From the NCBI GenBank assembly GCA_009777845.1, contig WRLD01000014.1:1-42443 (forward strand): a DNA stretch of 42,443 nt, written 5' to 3'. The notes beneath the pieces were generated by a model that saw only the letters and a program-made list of their open reading frames with translations, made no database searches and was not told where the DNA came from. Positions 16,725-24,972 of this stretch are shown piece by piece. This DNA comes from Defluviitaleaceae bacterium (GTDB lineage: Bacteria > Bacillota > Clostridia > Lachnospirales > WQUN01). Position numbers and translations under genes: made by a program. The first letter of the stretch is position 1. Every line of letters begins with the position of its first letter.

Positions 16725-16778
16725 GGAGATTCTCCTTTGCGTTGGCTTGCAGTGGTTGTCTTGCACTGGTTGTCTTAA

Positions 16779-16808
16779 AATATATGACAAGCTGTGGGAT
16801 AATATGTA
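16779..16808 (-). promoter_or_regulatory. Sigma-E-type sporulation promoter of the spoIIIA cluster
   Basis: On the minus strand TACATATT (16801-16808) is followed after exactly 14 bases by CATATATT (16779-16786). This closely matches the mother-cell sigma-E consensus (about kmATATT, 14 bases, CATACAnT). It lies 55 bases upstream of the spoIIIAA ATG, where a sigma-E promoter is expected from B. subtilis. Confidence 0.55.
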
Positions 16809-16877
16809 TTGCTTGTAGAATGGAAAATGGTCGTGGGTATTGTACGGCGATTTGATTTTAGGGATAATACGGTAATC

Positions 16878-17155
16878 GTGATTTTGTCGTTCATTCGTTT
16901 GTCGTTCATTCGTTTGTCGTGTAGGTCAGTTGTAGGGGACGGATTTATCCGTCCCGAGGTATGCACGCTCGTCAATTCGGGGCAGGCAACGTCCATTAAC
17001 GCAGAGCGAAGTAATCTCGGGACGGATAAATCCGTCCCCTACGAAAGCGTGCGGATTTTGGCGTTCGTGATTTTGCCGTTTATGCGTTTGTCGTTCATTC
17101 GTTTGTCCTTCATTCGTTTGGCGTTCGTGATTTTGACGTTCATGCGTTTGTCATG
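16878..17155. repeat. Short degenerate tandem repeats, TTCATTCGTTTGTCG type
   Basis: Units such as GTCGTTCATTCGTTT occur in tandem at about 16888-16920 and, more degenerate (CGTTCGTGATTTTG, TTCATTCGTTTGTCC), at about 17055-17155. They flank MITE-like copy 2 on both sides, so the element appears to sit inside the repeat tract. Confidence 0.7.
16932..17042. mobile_element. 111-bp MITE-like palindromic element, copy 2
   Basis: Same length and orientation as copy 1 (5585-5695), with identical 27-bp inverted ends and one interior difference (GCGAAG for GCGAGG). Confidence 0.82.
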
Positions 17156-17163
17156 GGGTACTT

Positions 17164-17275
17164 GTAGGGGACGGATTTATCCGTCCCGAGGCTATCTCGC
17201 TCCAAATTGACAGGACGTTACCCACCCCAAATTGACGAACGTGCGAACCTCGGGACGGATAAATCCGTCCCCTAC
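17164..17275. mobile_element. 112-bp MITE-like palindromic element, copy 3 (inverted, divergent interior)
   Basis: It has the same terminal inverted repeats (28 bp here). Its interior matches copies 1 and 2 only when reversed (for example GTTCGTCAATTTGGGG on its minus strand against GCTCGTCAATTCGGGG), with many changes. Ends are better conserved than the interior. Confidence 0.78.
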
Positions 17276-17393
17276 GAAAACCCCTCGCAAATTTTGCGAA
17301 CTGGTAATTGTTGTCTTAAATCAAATTGCCGTGTGCGTATCGCTTGAAATGCACTAGCTAATATGTAATAATGAATTTATGGAGGTGCTTGAA

Positions 17394-17540
17394 ATGGCTG
17401 AAACTATCAATGTGACGATTAGGCTCGATAGAGAGGTTAAGGAACAAACGGAGCTAGACCGCAGAATCGCCGATATTGAAGCGGGCAGAGCTACGTTCGT
17501 TGTTAAGACTATGGAGGAGCTAGAGGCGATGGCTAAGTAA
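17394..17540 (+). CDS. RelB/DinJ-like antitoxin with internal deletion (48 residues)
   Basis: It begins MAETINVTIRLDREVKEQ, the standard start of RelB/DinJ antitoxins, and ends VVKTMEELEAMAK, which resembles the standard C-terminus of the same family. The middle, which normally includes the LGLN-type and PF segment, is missing, and the total is about half the usual length. ATG is preceded by GGAGGTGC with good spacing. The frame is intact, so a mini-protein may still be made, but RelB function (ribbon-helix-helix dimer plus toxin wrap) is doubtful. No toxin gene follows. Confidence 0.6.
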   Translation: MAETINVTIRLDREVKEQTELDRRIADIEAGRATFVVKTMEELEAMAK

Positions 17541-17554
17541 AGGAGTGGCTAAAT

Positions 17555-17728
17555 ATGACACAAGTAGCAAGATTATTTTATGAAGAAGCAACGGAAAAAC
17601 GCAGTATTGAAATTGCTAAAAAAATGTTGATTGCAGGGGAACCCATGCGCCGTATAATGGAATACACAGATTTAAGTATCGAAGAACTCGAAAAATTACA
17701 ATCCGAGCTTGCTTTAATTCCTGCATAG
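17555..17728 (+). pseudogene. C-terminal fragment resembling Rpn/PD-(D/E)XK transposase-family tails
   Basis: A 57-residue open frame (start MTQVARLFYEEATEKRS) behind AAGGAGTGG. Its core IEIAKKMLIAGEPMRRIMEY, with LSIEELEKLQ after it, is the helical tail found at the end of Rpn/PD-(D/E)XK family putative transposases; the nuclease domain is absent. It is most likely a remnant or a small derived protein. Confidence 0.5.
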
Positions 17729-17754
17729 GTTTTGTCTTTTATTGATATAAGAAG

Positions 17755-17791
17755 CCATTGCTTTAAATTTTTAACATTCCCATGATATACT
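17755..17791. repeat. 37-bp direct repeat, left copy
   Basis: Matches 20214-20250 at 36 of 37 positions (both contain TTTTTAACATTCCCATGATA). The two copies flank the helicase-nuclease gene and its promoter. Confidence 0.9.
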
Positions 17792-17812
17792 TATTGTATT
17801 ATGCGTGTATTT

Positions 17813-20038
17813 TTAATCACCCGATTCTATTCGTAGTGGCCTTACTGTATAACGATGGCGACCTTTTTTTGTTTTTTCTGAATGAAACGTCACTTTTAGA
17901 GAGTTTTTTCCAATAACCAAGAGTTCCTGCCTAACCATACTTAAAATGCTCTCTTGTATATAACGTGATTCAGTGTATAGCAATTCCCCAGTATCTGATA
18001 TAAGTATGTTGCCATAATTAACTTGCTTCTTTTTATTTTCTTTCCTCCAAATAATAATATCTTTGAGAGAAAATATTCTATCATTATCCAAATAATCTCT
18101 AACATGAGTATAGTCCTCTAAAATTTCTACACGTTCTAAAATTTCCTTAAACTTAGGCGTGTCCTCGTCAATTGAAGAAAGGCGCTTGTCAGTATCAAAA
18201 TATTCTAGCTTGATATAGTCAGGTTCTTTGTATTCCTCAATAACACCTTTTGTGATTGCTTTTGTAACGGAATCCAAGAAGATTTTTTTATCGGGGATAC
18301 GTATTTCCCACATTTCATTATTTCGTATATTCCATAAAACACCAACCTCAAGCTCCAATGCACACATATAGCAAGCACACTGTAAAAAGTGTTTATTCTC
18401 TAATCCCGAAACAAATTTAAGTTCGTATACTTTATTATCTTTTACAACATCTGCAAGCCCTACTGCCAAGAAAGAACCCTTTTCTTTGCTAAATGGTATG
18501 CGACATTTTTTTTGAACATCTTCTTCTTCATTGAATATTTCTTTTAATCTGTTGATAATCTTTCCCTTGTTGATTTCGCAAACAAAAGGTTTCTCAACCT
18601 GCGTTCTGTAGCGATTTTGTTCAGTTTGGATAGAGGCTAAAAATAATATTTTTTCATTAAGCGAAGTAAGGTTTTTATACTTTTCCAGCAAATTCTTGAA
18701 ACTTCTACCAGATTCTCTTTCTAATATTATTTTAAGCTCTACATCTTTATCTATATTGTATTTGTGAAAAAATACAGCTTCTGAATATATGCCAATACAA
18801 GGCGAAAGGTCTATTAAATTGTCAGTAGTATCAATACCAATCTCTAAATGGTCGTTTGCATTGCTGATTGGTTTACGCTCTAATAGGTCAAAACATTCGC
18901 CAGTGTGTTCTTGCGTAAAATCGAACATTTCAGATATATTTACATCTTTAAAATCAGTATTTGTTTCGACTTCTTCTGATAATGTTTTTTCGCTTATACG
19001 TTCTTCATCGTTATGCACAAATATTATTTTTTCTTTACCCCGACTTGCCGCTACGCAAAAGATATTACGTAAAATGCGATATTTTTGATTAGCCATCTTT
19101 ATGCGTGTTTGCCAATAAGATTCCGTAAAATCAAAAACTATACAAAATCTACGTTCAAGCCCCTTGCTTCCATCAAATGTCGTAAACACGGCAACGCTTT
19201 CACTCGGTTTAGAGCTTCCGCTATCTTCGTCAGAAATACTCGAATAAAGCGTTTTCTTGTTAAATTTTTGAGGGTACCTTTCCTCAACTTCATTCTGTAC
19301 CCTAGTTCGTATGCCCTTCTTGCCACCTAAGCATAAAATATCTCTTGTTTCACATTCACCTAAAAAAGAAACTACCTCGCTTTCTGACATTATCTCTACT
19401 TTACATTTTTCATTCACTCCAACAATCTCTTTATTCCAAATCCTCCCTAAAAGTTCTGCGTGTTCTGCATTAAGTCTAAAGCACTGTGTAAATTTCAACT
19501 TTTTATACTTTCCCAAAAATTCAACAATGAAATCAGGTACATATAAAGTTGTTTTATCATATATTTTTTGTTCCATATCGCCTACGGCTATAATTTGCAT
19601 TTTCGGGTTTTTATCCTTTATTATATAAAGCATTTCTTTCACTTCCTGCTCAATGTCTTGGTATTCGTCAATTATCAATATATCAAAAGGAGTAAAATCT
19701 GGCTTCTGCTTATTAAATTCTTTAATAAGCATTGACACTCCAATTTTATTAGATTTATCAATCGCATTTAAAGCAAATCCGTGATAATTTGTAACCGTAA
19801 CATTTTCACTTTTAATCTTAGATTGAGCATCTAGCTTTAATAGCTTATTATACGTTAAGTATAAAATATTTGATTCCTGTAGTAATGGATTGCAACAAAG
19901 ATGTTGAATAGCAGTTGTTTTGCCGCTCCCAATACACGCATCAACTAGGATATTGTTACCTTTGATTGCTAGGTCAATAAAGTTTTCTTGCTCTTTGGAT
20001 AGATTGATTCCCACGTAAACCACCCATTCATGCGACAT
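17813..20038 (-). CDS. Superfamily 1 helicase fused to a PD-(D/E)XK nuclease domain
   Basis: A 741-residue protein. The UvrD/Rep-like helicase part has motif I ACIGSGKTT (34-42), motif II LIIDEYQD (121-128), motif III VGDMEQKIY (152-160), motif V TTFDGSKGLE (286-295) and motif VI CVAASRGKEKI (328-338). The C-terminal part holds a RecB/Cas4-like nuclease signature: Asp530 in GLADVV, then YELKF (538-542) supplying E-x-K, then QCACY (553-557). It should unwind and cut DNA; repair or phage defence are both possible. The gene is much richer in A+T than gyrA and spoIIIA. The ATG at 20038 has no ribosome site; GTG at 20014, behind GGGTGG, is an alternative start. Flanking 37-bp direct repeats suggest it arrived as a unit. 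Confidence 0.85.
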   Translation of the reverse strand: MSHEWVVYVGINLSKEQENFIDLAIKGNNILVDACIGSGKTTAIQHLCCNPLLQESNILYLTYNKLLKLDAQSKIKSENVTVTNYHGFALNAIDKSNKIGVSMLIKEFNKQKPDFTPFDILIIDEYQDIEQEVKEMLYIIKDKNPKMQIIAVGDMEQKIYDKTTLYVPDFIVEFLGKYKKLKFTQCFRLNAEHAELLGRIWNKEIVGVNEKCKVEIMSESEVVSFLGECETRDILCLGGKKGIRTRVQNEVEERYPQKFNKKTLYSSISDEDSGSSKPSESVAVFTTFDGSKGLERRFCIVFDFTESYWQTRIKMANQKYRILRNIFCVAASRGKEKIIFVHNDEERISEKTLSEEVETNTDFKDVNISEMFDFTQEHTGECFDLLERKPISNANDHLEIGIDTTDNLIDLSPCIGIYSEAVFFHKYNIDKDVELKIILERESGRSFKNLLEKYKNLTSLNEKILFLASIQTEQNRYRTQVEKPFVCEINKGKIINRLKEIFNEEEDVQKKCRIPFSKEKGSFLAVGLADVVKDNKVYELKFVSGLENKHFLQCACYMCALELEVGVLWNIRNNEMWEIRIPDKKIFLDSVTKAITKGVIEEYKEPDYIKLEYFDTDKRLSSIDEDTPKFKEILERVEILEDYTHVRDYLDNDRIFSLKDIIIWRKENKKKQVNYGNILISDTGELLYTESRYIQESILSMVRQELLVIGKNSLKVTFHSEKTKKGRHRYTVRPLRIESGD

Positions 20039-20112
20039 ACATAACTTGTATTTTGTCGCTAACTTTCACTGTAATTGAGAAATGTACATTATCAAAATAA
20101 AATTTTAGCCTC

Positions 20113-20142
20113 AATATACCATAGTTATCCATAACCTGTCAA
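20113..20142 (-). promoter_or_regulatory. Promoter of the helicase-nuclease gene
   Basis: On the minus strand TTGACA (20137-20142) and TATATT (20113-20118) are 18 bases apart, about 75 bases upstream of the first possible start. Confidence 0.65.
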
Positions 20143-20158
20143 AAAAAATTGCTCTTGA

Positions 20159-20180
20159 CACTAATCCAAGGGGATTAGTG
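20159..20180. promoter_or_regulatory. Perfect 9-bp inverted repeat, possible operator
   Basis: CACTAATCC and GGATTAGTG are separated by AAGG. The repeat sits between the divergent helicase and gyrA promoters and is not followed by a direct run of T on the plus strand, so an operator is more likely than a terminator. Confidence 0.45.
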
Positions 20181-20213
20181 AAGTATTTGCGATTATTTAT
20201 ATCACTACAAAAA

Positions 20214-20250
20214 CCATTGCTTTGAATTTTTAACATTCCCATGATATACT
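20214..20250. repeat. 37-bp direct repeat, right copy (contains the gyrA promoter)
   Basis: It differs from 17755-17791 at one base (G for A), which falls in the -35 element. This copy reads TTGAAT (20222-20227), 17 bases, TATACT (20245-20250), a good sigma-A promoter directed toward gyrA. Confidence 0.88.
20222..20250 (+). promoter_or_regulatory. gyrA promoter
   Basis: TTGAAT and TATACT with 17-base spacing, 56 bases before the gyrA ATG. The leader holds a short hairpin at 20267-20287 (GGC-ACCC, loop TTTC, GGGT-GCC). Confidence 0.65.
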
Positions 20251-20305
20251 AATAAAAAACTTTACAGGCGACCCTTTCGGGTTAGCCTATACTAGGAGAA
20301 CCTAC

Positions 20306-22798
20306 ATGGACGAAATCTCAAAAATCAAGGGCATAGACATAACCGAGGAAATGCAAAAATCCTATCTGGATTATGCCATGAGCGTAATCGTAGCCCGCGC
20401 GCTGCCCGACGTGCGGGACGGGCTAAAGCCCGTACACAGGCGTATATTGTACGCCATGAGCGAGCTTAACCTATCGCCTGGCAGCGCGTACAAAAAGTCC
20501 GCGCGCATTGTGGGCGATACCATGGGTAAATACCACCCGCACGGCGATTCCTCTATTTATGACGCTATGGTTCGTATGGCGCAGGACTTTTCTATGCGCT
20601 ATGTACTCGTAGACGGCCACGGCAACTTCGGCTCTATGGACGGCGACGCGGCGGCGGCGCATCGTTATACCGAGGCGCGGCTTTCGCGGCTTTCTATGGA
20701 AATGCTTACCGATATAGAAAAGGACACGGTCGATTTTACGCCAAACTATGACGAGCAGTTTAACGAGCCTACAGTGCTTCCCTCGCGCTTCCCCAATTTG
20801 CTTGTAAACGGCTCCTCGGGCATAGCGGTGGGAATGTCTACCAATATTCCGCCGCACAACCTCACTGACGTAATCACCGCCGTTTTGAGAAGAATAAGCG
20901 ACATGCGCGAGGGCGTGGACACGCCGATTAAGGACTTAATCGACATAGTGAAAGCCCCCGACTATCCTACTGGCGGCTCTATTCTTGGTACGGAAAGTAT
21001 CAGGGAGGCGTACCGCACAGGCCGCGGAAAGGTAATACTTCGCGCGGACGCTATTATCGAGCCGCTTCCTAGACAAGCAGGACGGGAACAAATTCGCGTT
21101 ACTGCCATTCCTTACCAAGTAAATAAAGCCAACCTCGTCATAAAAATGGCGGAGCTTGTAAAAAACAAAAAAATAGACGGCATTACCGATATTAGGGACG
21201 AAACAAACCGCAAGGGCGTTCGCATAATAATAGAGCTACGCAAGGACGCTAACGCCAACGTAGTGCTTAACCAGCTTTACAAGCTGTCGCCATTGCAGGA
21301 AAGCCACGGAATAAACATGCTCGCGCTTGTGAAAAACGAGCCGAAAACGCTAAATTTACTGGAAATGGTGCAGTATTATATCGAACACCAGCAGGAGGTA
21401 ATCACACGCCGTACAAGGTTTGAGCTTGCCAAGGCGGAAAAACGCGCCCACATAGTAGAGGGCTTGCTAAAAGCCCTTGACCACGTTGACGATATTATCG
21501 CGCTGTTGCGTTCTCACAGTGACGAGGACGATGTTATGCCCATTCTCATGGAGCGGTACGACCTATCTGAAATTCAAGTACGCGCAATCCTAGACCTACG
21601 CTGGCGCGCGTTGCTAAAGCTCGCTAGAGCCAAGCTAGAGGACGAATACAATAATTTACAGGAGCTAATCGCCGAGCTAAAACGCATTTTAAATGACGGT
21701 AATTACCTGCTGCAAGTCTTGACCGAGGAATTGACGCGCATAAAGGACAAATTCGGCGACGAAAGACGTACCGCCATTGTTCACGACCCAGGCGACATTC
21801 TCATAGAGGACTTGATTGACGAAGCGCAAAGCGTAATCACGCTGTCAAATCTAGGCTACATCAAGCGTATTTCGCTGGACGCTTACCGCAGTCAGGCGCG
21901 CGGCGGGCGCGGCGTAATGGGTATGCAAACCCGCGAGGAGGACTGGGTAACAGACCTGTTTGTGGCAAATACTCACGACAATATTCTGTTCTTTACCACG
22001 CGCGGGCGTGCGTTCCGCTTACGTGCCTTTGAAATACCCGAAGCGGGGCGAACCGCCAAGGGTATGCCGCTCATTAACATGCTCAATCTCGCTAACGGCG
22101 AAAACATCGCAGGCATGACTCCCGTAACAAAAAATGACTGGGAGGGCTACCTAATAATGGTAACGCGCAAGGGCTTAGTCAAGCGTACCGCGCTTTCCCA
22201 GTATTCGCGCATAAATAAGTCGGGCTTGAACGCAATCACCTTCCGCGAGGACGATACCCTCATAAAAATCCTGCGTTCGGACGGCGAACGCGAGATTTTC
22301 TTGGGAACAAAAGAAGGCCGCGGCATACGCTTTAGCGAAAAGCAGGCACGCGAGGTGGGGCGTGTCGCAATGGGCGTTCGCGGCATGAAGCTACGCGAAA
22401 ACGACGAAATAATCGGCGCGACCGTAGCGGACGGACAGGTACTATTAGTAGCCGCAAACGGCTACGGAAAAGTAACGCCGCTAGAGGACTTCCGCGGTCA
22501 AAACCGCGGCGGCTACGGCGTAATAATCTACAAGGTATCGCCAAAATCTGGAACACTCGTAGGCATAGAAGCCGTAAACGAAAACGACGGCCTAATAATA
22601 ATCAACTCCGAGGGCGTAATCATTCGCATACGCATCGCCGATATTTCCGTGCAGGGGCGGTACGCCTCGGGCGTAAAGCTAATAAACATGCAGGGCGATA
22701 CTACGGTGGTTTCGATTGCTAAGATTCCTGATGATGATAGCGCGGAGGGTGGAGAGAATGGCGGAGAGGTCGAGATAGAGGAGCAAGGAGTGGAATAG
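20306..22798 (+). CDS. gyrA: DNA gyrase subunit A
   Basis: The 830-residue breakage-reunion subunit of gyrase. The catalytic Tyr is Y121 in [10 protein letters not shown]; the winged-helix region has [11 protein letters not shown]. The quinolone-resistance region reads [17 protein letters not shown], with Ser82 and Asp86 as in susceptible enzymes. The C-terminal domain has the GyrA box as QARGGRG, which identifies GyrA rather than ParC. It ends in an acidic tail. ATG 20306 follows AGGAGAA. gyrB is not next to it, and the upstream region carries the apparent insertion described for 17755-20250. Confidence 0.98.
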   Translation: MDEISKIKGIDITEEMQKSYLDYAMSVIVARALPDVRDGLKPVHRRILYAMSELNLSPGSAYKKSARIVGDTMGKYHPHGDSSIYDAMVRMAQDFSMRYVLVDGHGNFGSMDGDAAAAHRYTEARLSRLSMEMLTDIEKDTVDFTPNYDEQFNEPTVLPSRFPNLLVNGSSGIAVGMSTNIPPHNLTDVITAVLRRISDMREGVDTPIKDLIDIVKAPDYPTGGSILGTESIREAYRTGRGKVILRADAIIEPLPRQAGREQIRVTAIPYQVNKANLVIKMAELVKNKKIDGITDIRDETNRKGVRIIIELRKDANANVVLNQLYKLSPLQESHGINMLALVKNEPKTLNLLEMVQYYIEHQQEVITRRTRFELAKAEKRAHIVEGLLKALDHVDDIIALLRSHSDEDDVMPILMERYDLSEIQVRAILDLRWRALLKLARAKLEDEYNNLQELIAELKRILNDGNYLLQVLTEELTRIKDKFGDERRTAIVHDPGDILIEDLIDEAQSVITLSNLGYIKRISLDAYRSQARGGRGVMGMQTREEDWVTDLFVANTHDNILFFTTRGRAFRLRAFEIPEAGRTAKGMPLINMLNLANGENIAGMTPVTKNDWEGYLIMVTRKGLVKRTALSQYSRINKSGLNAITFREDDTLIKILRSDGEREIFLGTKEGRGIRFSEKQAREVGRVAMGVRGMKLRENDEIIGATVADGQVLLVAANGYGKVTPLEDFRGQNRGGYGVIIYKVSPKSGTLVGIEAVNENDGLIIINSEGVIIRIRIADISVQGRYASGVKLINMQGDTTVVSIAKIPDDDSAEGGENGGEVEIEEQGVE

Positions 22799-22804
22799 AG
22801 AAGT

Positions 22805-22860
22805 ATGGAACGCGGATTTACGCGGATTTTACGGATTTTCGCGGATTCTTTCTTGCGTTC
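22805..22860. repeat. CGCGGATTT-type dispersed repeat
   Basis: GGAACGCGGATTTACGCGG followed by ATTTTACGGATTTTCGCGG, the same family as at 1-232 and 5064-5335 in the opposite orientation to the former. It lies just after the gyrA stop. Confidence 0.8.
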
Positions 22861-22903
22861 ATTAAAAACTAACGGAACGCGTACTGATTGTATTATGCGG
22901 ATT

Positions 22904-23123
22904 TATAGTTGTTTAAGCTGAAAACGGTGCTGTGATTGCGAGGATTTTTGCCACAATACGAGGAGCAAGCAGGCAGTAAGGTATTGTCTAAGTGATTTTC
23001 TTAGACAATACCGCACGCCGACCAAAAACCGCCGCGTGCTAGAGGCACGCAAGGTTTTTTGCGACGAAGTATTGCGGCAAAAAGACCGCAAGTACAGTGC
23101 CGTTTTTAGCTTAAACAAATATA
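22904..23123. repeat. 220-bp structured palindromic element
   Basis: The ends are long imperfect inverted repeats of about 50 bp (left containing GTTTAAGCTGAAAACGG, right containing CCGTTTTTAGCTTAAAC). Inside are a perfect 13-bp hairpin (22980-22992 with 23000-23012, loop of seven) and a second hairpin (GCGTGC 23034-23039, loop TAGAG, GCACGC 23045-23050) flanked by pairable A-run and T-run. It could be a MITE or a structured RNA. CGCGGATTT-type repeats surround it. No reading frame in it looks real. Confidence 0.7.
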
Positions 23124-23157
23124 ACAACACGTCCGAAAAAATCCGCATTTCATGCTT

Positions 23158-23284
23158 TTAAAATCCGCGTTCCCGTTTTTGTATTAGGTCTATTCCTGTT
23201 ATTTCGTACTTCCGCATTGCTTCGTCGTATCCAAGACCGTTTTTCCTTACATCTTCCACTGCCATTTGCTTGTATTCTTAGCAT
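23158..23284 (-). pseudogene. IS3-family (IS150-like) transposase OrfA remnant
   Basis: Reading from ATG 23284 gives MLR, and after a small frameshift in an A-run the frame continues YKQMAVEDVRKNGLGYDEA, then MRKYEITGIDLIQKRER, which is the helix-turn-helix start of IS3-family OrfA. It stops after about 42 residues where CGCGGATTT repeat sequence begins. The rest of OrfA and all of OrfB are absent. Confidence 0.65.
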
Positions 23285-23318
23285 GAAAAACACCCCTTCT
23301 GTTGGGTTATACCATAGT

Positions 23319-23343
23319 TGTCCAACTTCTGGAGTGCGGTTCA
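23319..23343 (-). mobile_element. Left terminal inverted repeat of an IS3/IS150-group element
   Basis: On the minus strand the sequence runs TGAACCGCACTCC then AGAAGTTGGACA, matching the known IS150-type end (TG, CTGCACCC-like, AGTTGGACA). It lies 35 bases before the OrfA remnant start, the expected distance. Confidence 0.62.
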
Positions 23344-23370
23344 CTTCTTCTTTACCCCCCTAGGCAAAAA

Positions 23371-24972
23371 TTATACAAGCCACCGTTTCACCCCCCGAGG
23401 AATAGGCAACAACTCAATCTCCCGCCGACCGAACCCCTTCATAAGAAGCATAAAAACCAAATAAGCAACAAACCCGAGCGAAATCGCGCCAAGGGTCGCC
23501 GCGGCATTTGAACCAACCAGCATAATCAAATTATACGCCGTATAACAAACAATGCCCATGCCCGCCGCCGCAATCGTCGGCTTTACAAAAGTGCCGACAA
23601 TGGCAGGGAAAATGTCGGTAAAATGCTTTAGGAAAAACAGGTTTATTATGGCGGCGACAATGAAGCACACAACGGTGCTGATTACTCCGCCGAGGACGTT
23701 AATTTCGGGGATAGCCATGAGATAATAGTTAATCGGTATTTTCACCATTACGCCAAAAAATACGCCTATTATGGGTATTTTGACATGCCCCAAGCCCTGC
23801 AAAACGCCTGTGATTACATGGACTATGCTCAAAAAGACGATGCTTGCCGCGCCGTAACGCAGCAACGCTCCGCCCTCGGGGTGGCGCGAGAAAAGCAACA
23901 AAATAATGGGGTCGGCGAGTACGCCTAGCCCCACCGCGGACGGAATAGCCAAGAACATGGAAATACGCAAAGCCAAATTAGTCTTTTGGCGAACGGCTTC
24001 CTTGTCGAGGGTAACGTGCGACGAGGTTATTTCGGGAATAATAGCGGAAGAAAGTGCCATGGAAAGCGACACAGGCAAGGTGGTAAGCAGTACAAATTTG
24101 CCCGTAAACTGCCCCACAAGCGCGGTAATTTCTTCGCCGCTAAACGCGCCCGAGGCCGCCAAGCGATTGTTCGCCATGCTTACGTCCATCATGCTTGCTA
24201 TGGTAAAAATAGCCGCACCGATTATTAGCGGAAACGCCATCTTTAAAATAGCGGCGGCCTGCTTGCGGCGCGGCTCTATATATTCGGTAGAATCCTCTGC
24301 GCTTCGGCGTTTTAGGGCTTTTGCGACAAGCATGTACACAAATAGCATGACCAACAACGCAAAAAACGCGCCGACCGACGTTCCTGCCGCCGCGCCTGCC
24401 GCCGCCGCGCTGAAATTTTCGCCGCCAAACAATAAAAACGCAAGAAAAAGACTTGCAATCACATTAAAAATCTGCTCGATTACTTGGGAAACAGCCGTAG
24501 GCGCGGCAGTTTTCATTCCTTGGAAATAGCCGCGTAAAACCGTAAGCATGGAAACAAGAAACACCGCAGGCGCAAGCACTCGAATGGCAGAAACTAATGT
24601 ACCGCTCTCAAAATTGTAAATTCTTTCTATGAAATCCGCACCAAAAAACATAATAAGCGAAACCGCCGAGCCAAGCACAACGGAAAGCAGCATAGCCGTA
24701 CCAAAAAGCCGTTGCGCGTTGCGGTATTGTCCCAACGCCACCCTCTCGCTGGTAAGGCGCGAAACGGCAGTAATCATAAACACCGAGGACAGCGTAAGCG
24801 CGAGCGTGTACACAAAATACGCCGCGCCATAATACGCGTTGAGCGTATCGCCGATATATCGCGTAAGCGGTATACGGTAAAAAAACCCAAGCAACCGCAC
24901 AAATATAGACGCGCCTGCCAAAATAGCCGCCTGTTTTACAAAAGAACCGCCGCTAAGCCTGCGCCTATTCAC
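23371..24972 (-). CDS. spoVB: SpoVB/MurJ-like polysaccharide flippase (MOP family)
   Basis: A 533-residue membrane protein with about 14 segments. The start GSFVKQAAILAGASIFVRLLGFFYRIPL is typical of the SpoVB/YtgP group, and LRGYFQGMKTAAPTAVSQVIEQ is its most conserved internal motif. This group flips lipid-linked peptidoglycan or polysaccharide precursors; SpoVB acts in spore cortex synthesis. It overlaps the stop of the PHP phosphatase gene by eight bases. YtgP-type roles in vegetative cells are an alternative. Confidence 0.88.
   Translation of the reverse strand: MNRRRLSGGSFVKQAAILAGASIFVRLLGFFYRIPLTRYIGDTLNAYYGAAYFVYTLALTLSSVFMITAVSRLTSERVALGQYRNAQRLFGTAMLLSVVLGSAVSLIMFFGADFIERIYNFESGTLVSAIRVLAPAVFLVSMLTVLRGYFQGMKTAAPTAVSQVIEQIFNVIASLFLAFLLFGGENFSAAAAGAAAGTSVGAFFALLVMLFVYMLVAKALKRRSAEDSTEYIEPRRKQAAAILKMAFPLIIGAAIFTIASMMDVSMANNRLAASGAFSGEEITALVGQFTGKFVLLTTLPVSLSMALSSAIIPEITSSHVTLDKEAVRQKTNLALRISMFLAIPSAVGLGVLADPIILLLFSRHPEGGALLRYGAASIVFLSIVHVITGVLQGLGHVKIPIIGVFFGVMVKIPINYYLMAIPEINVLGGVISTVVCFIVAAIINLFFLKHFTDIFPAIVGTFVKPTIAAAGMGIVCYTAYNLIMLVGSNAAATLGAISLGFVAYLVFMLLMKGFGRREIELLPIPRGVKRWLV

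Noticed and set aside
16775..17210. Small open frames with repeated RLSFIRLS or DKRMN units
   Set aside because: They are translations of the 15-bp DNA tandem repeats and MITE sequence.
20159..20180. Rho-independent terminator
   Set aside because: The plus strand has no T-run after the stem; on the minus strand the T-run is ten bases away, and no gene ends here.
22903..23148. An 81-residue minus-strand open frame in the 220-bp structured element
   Set aside because: It spans both arms of a palindrome and has no ribosome site; the structure explains the open frame.
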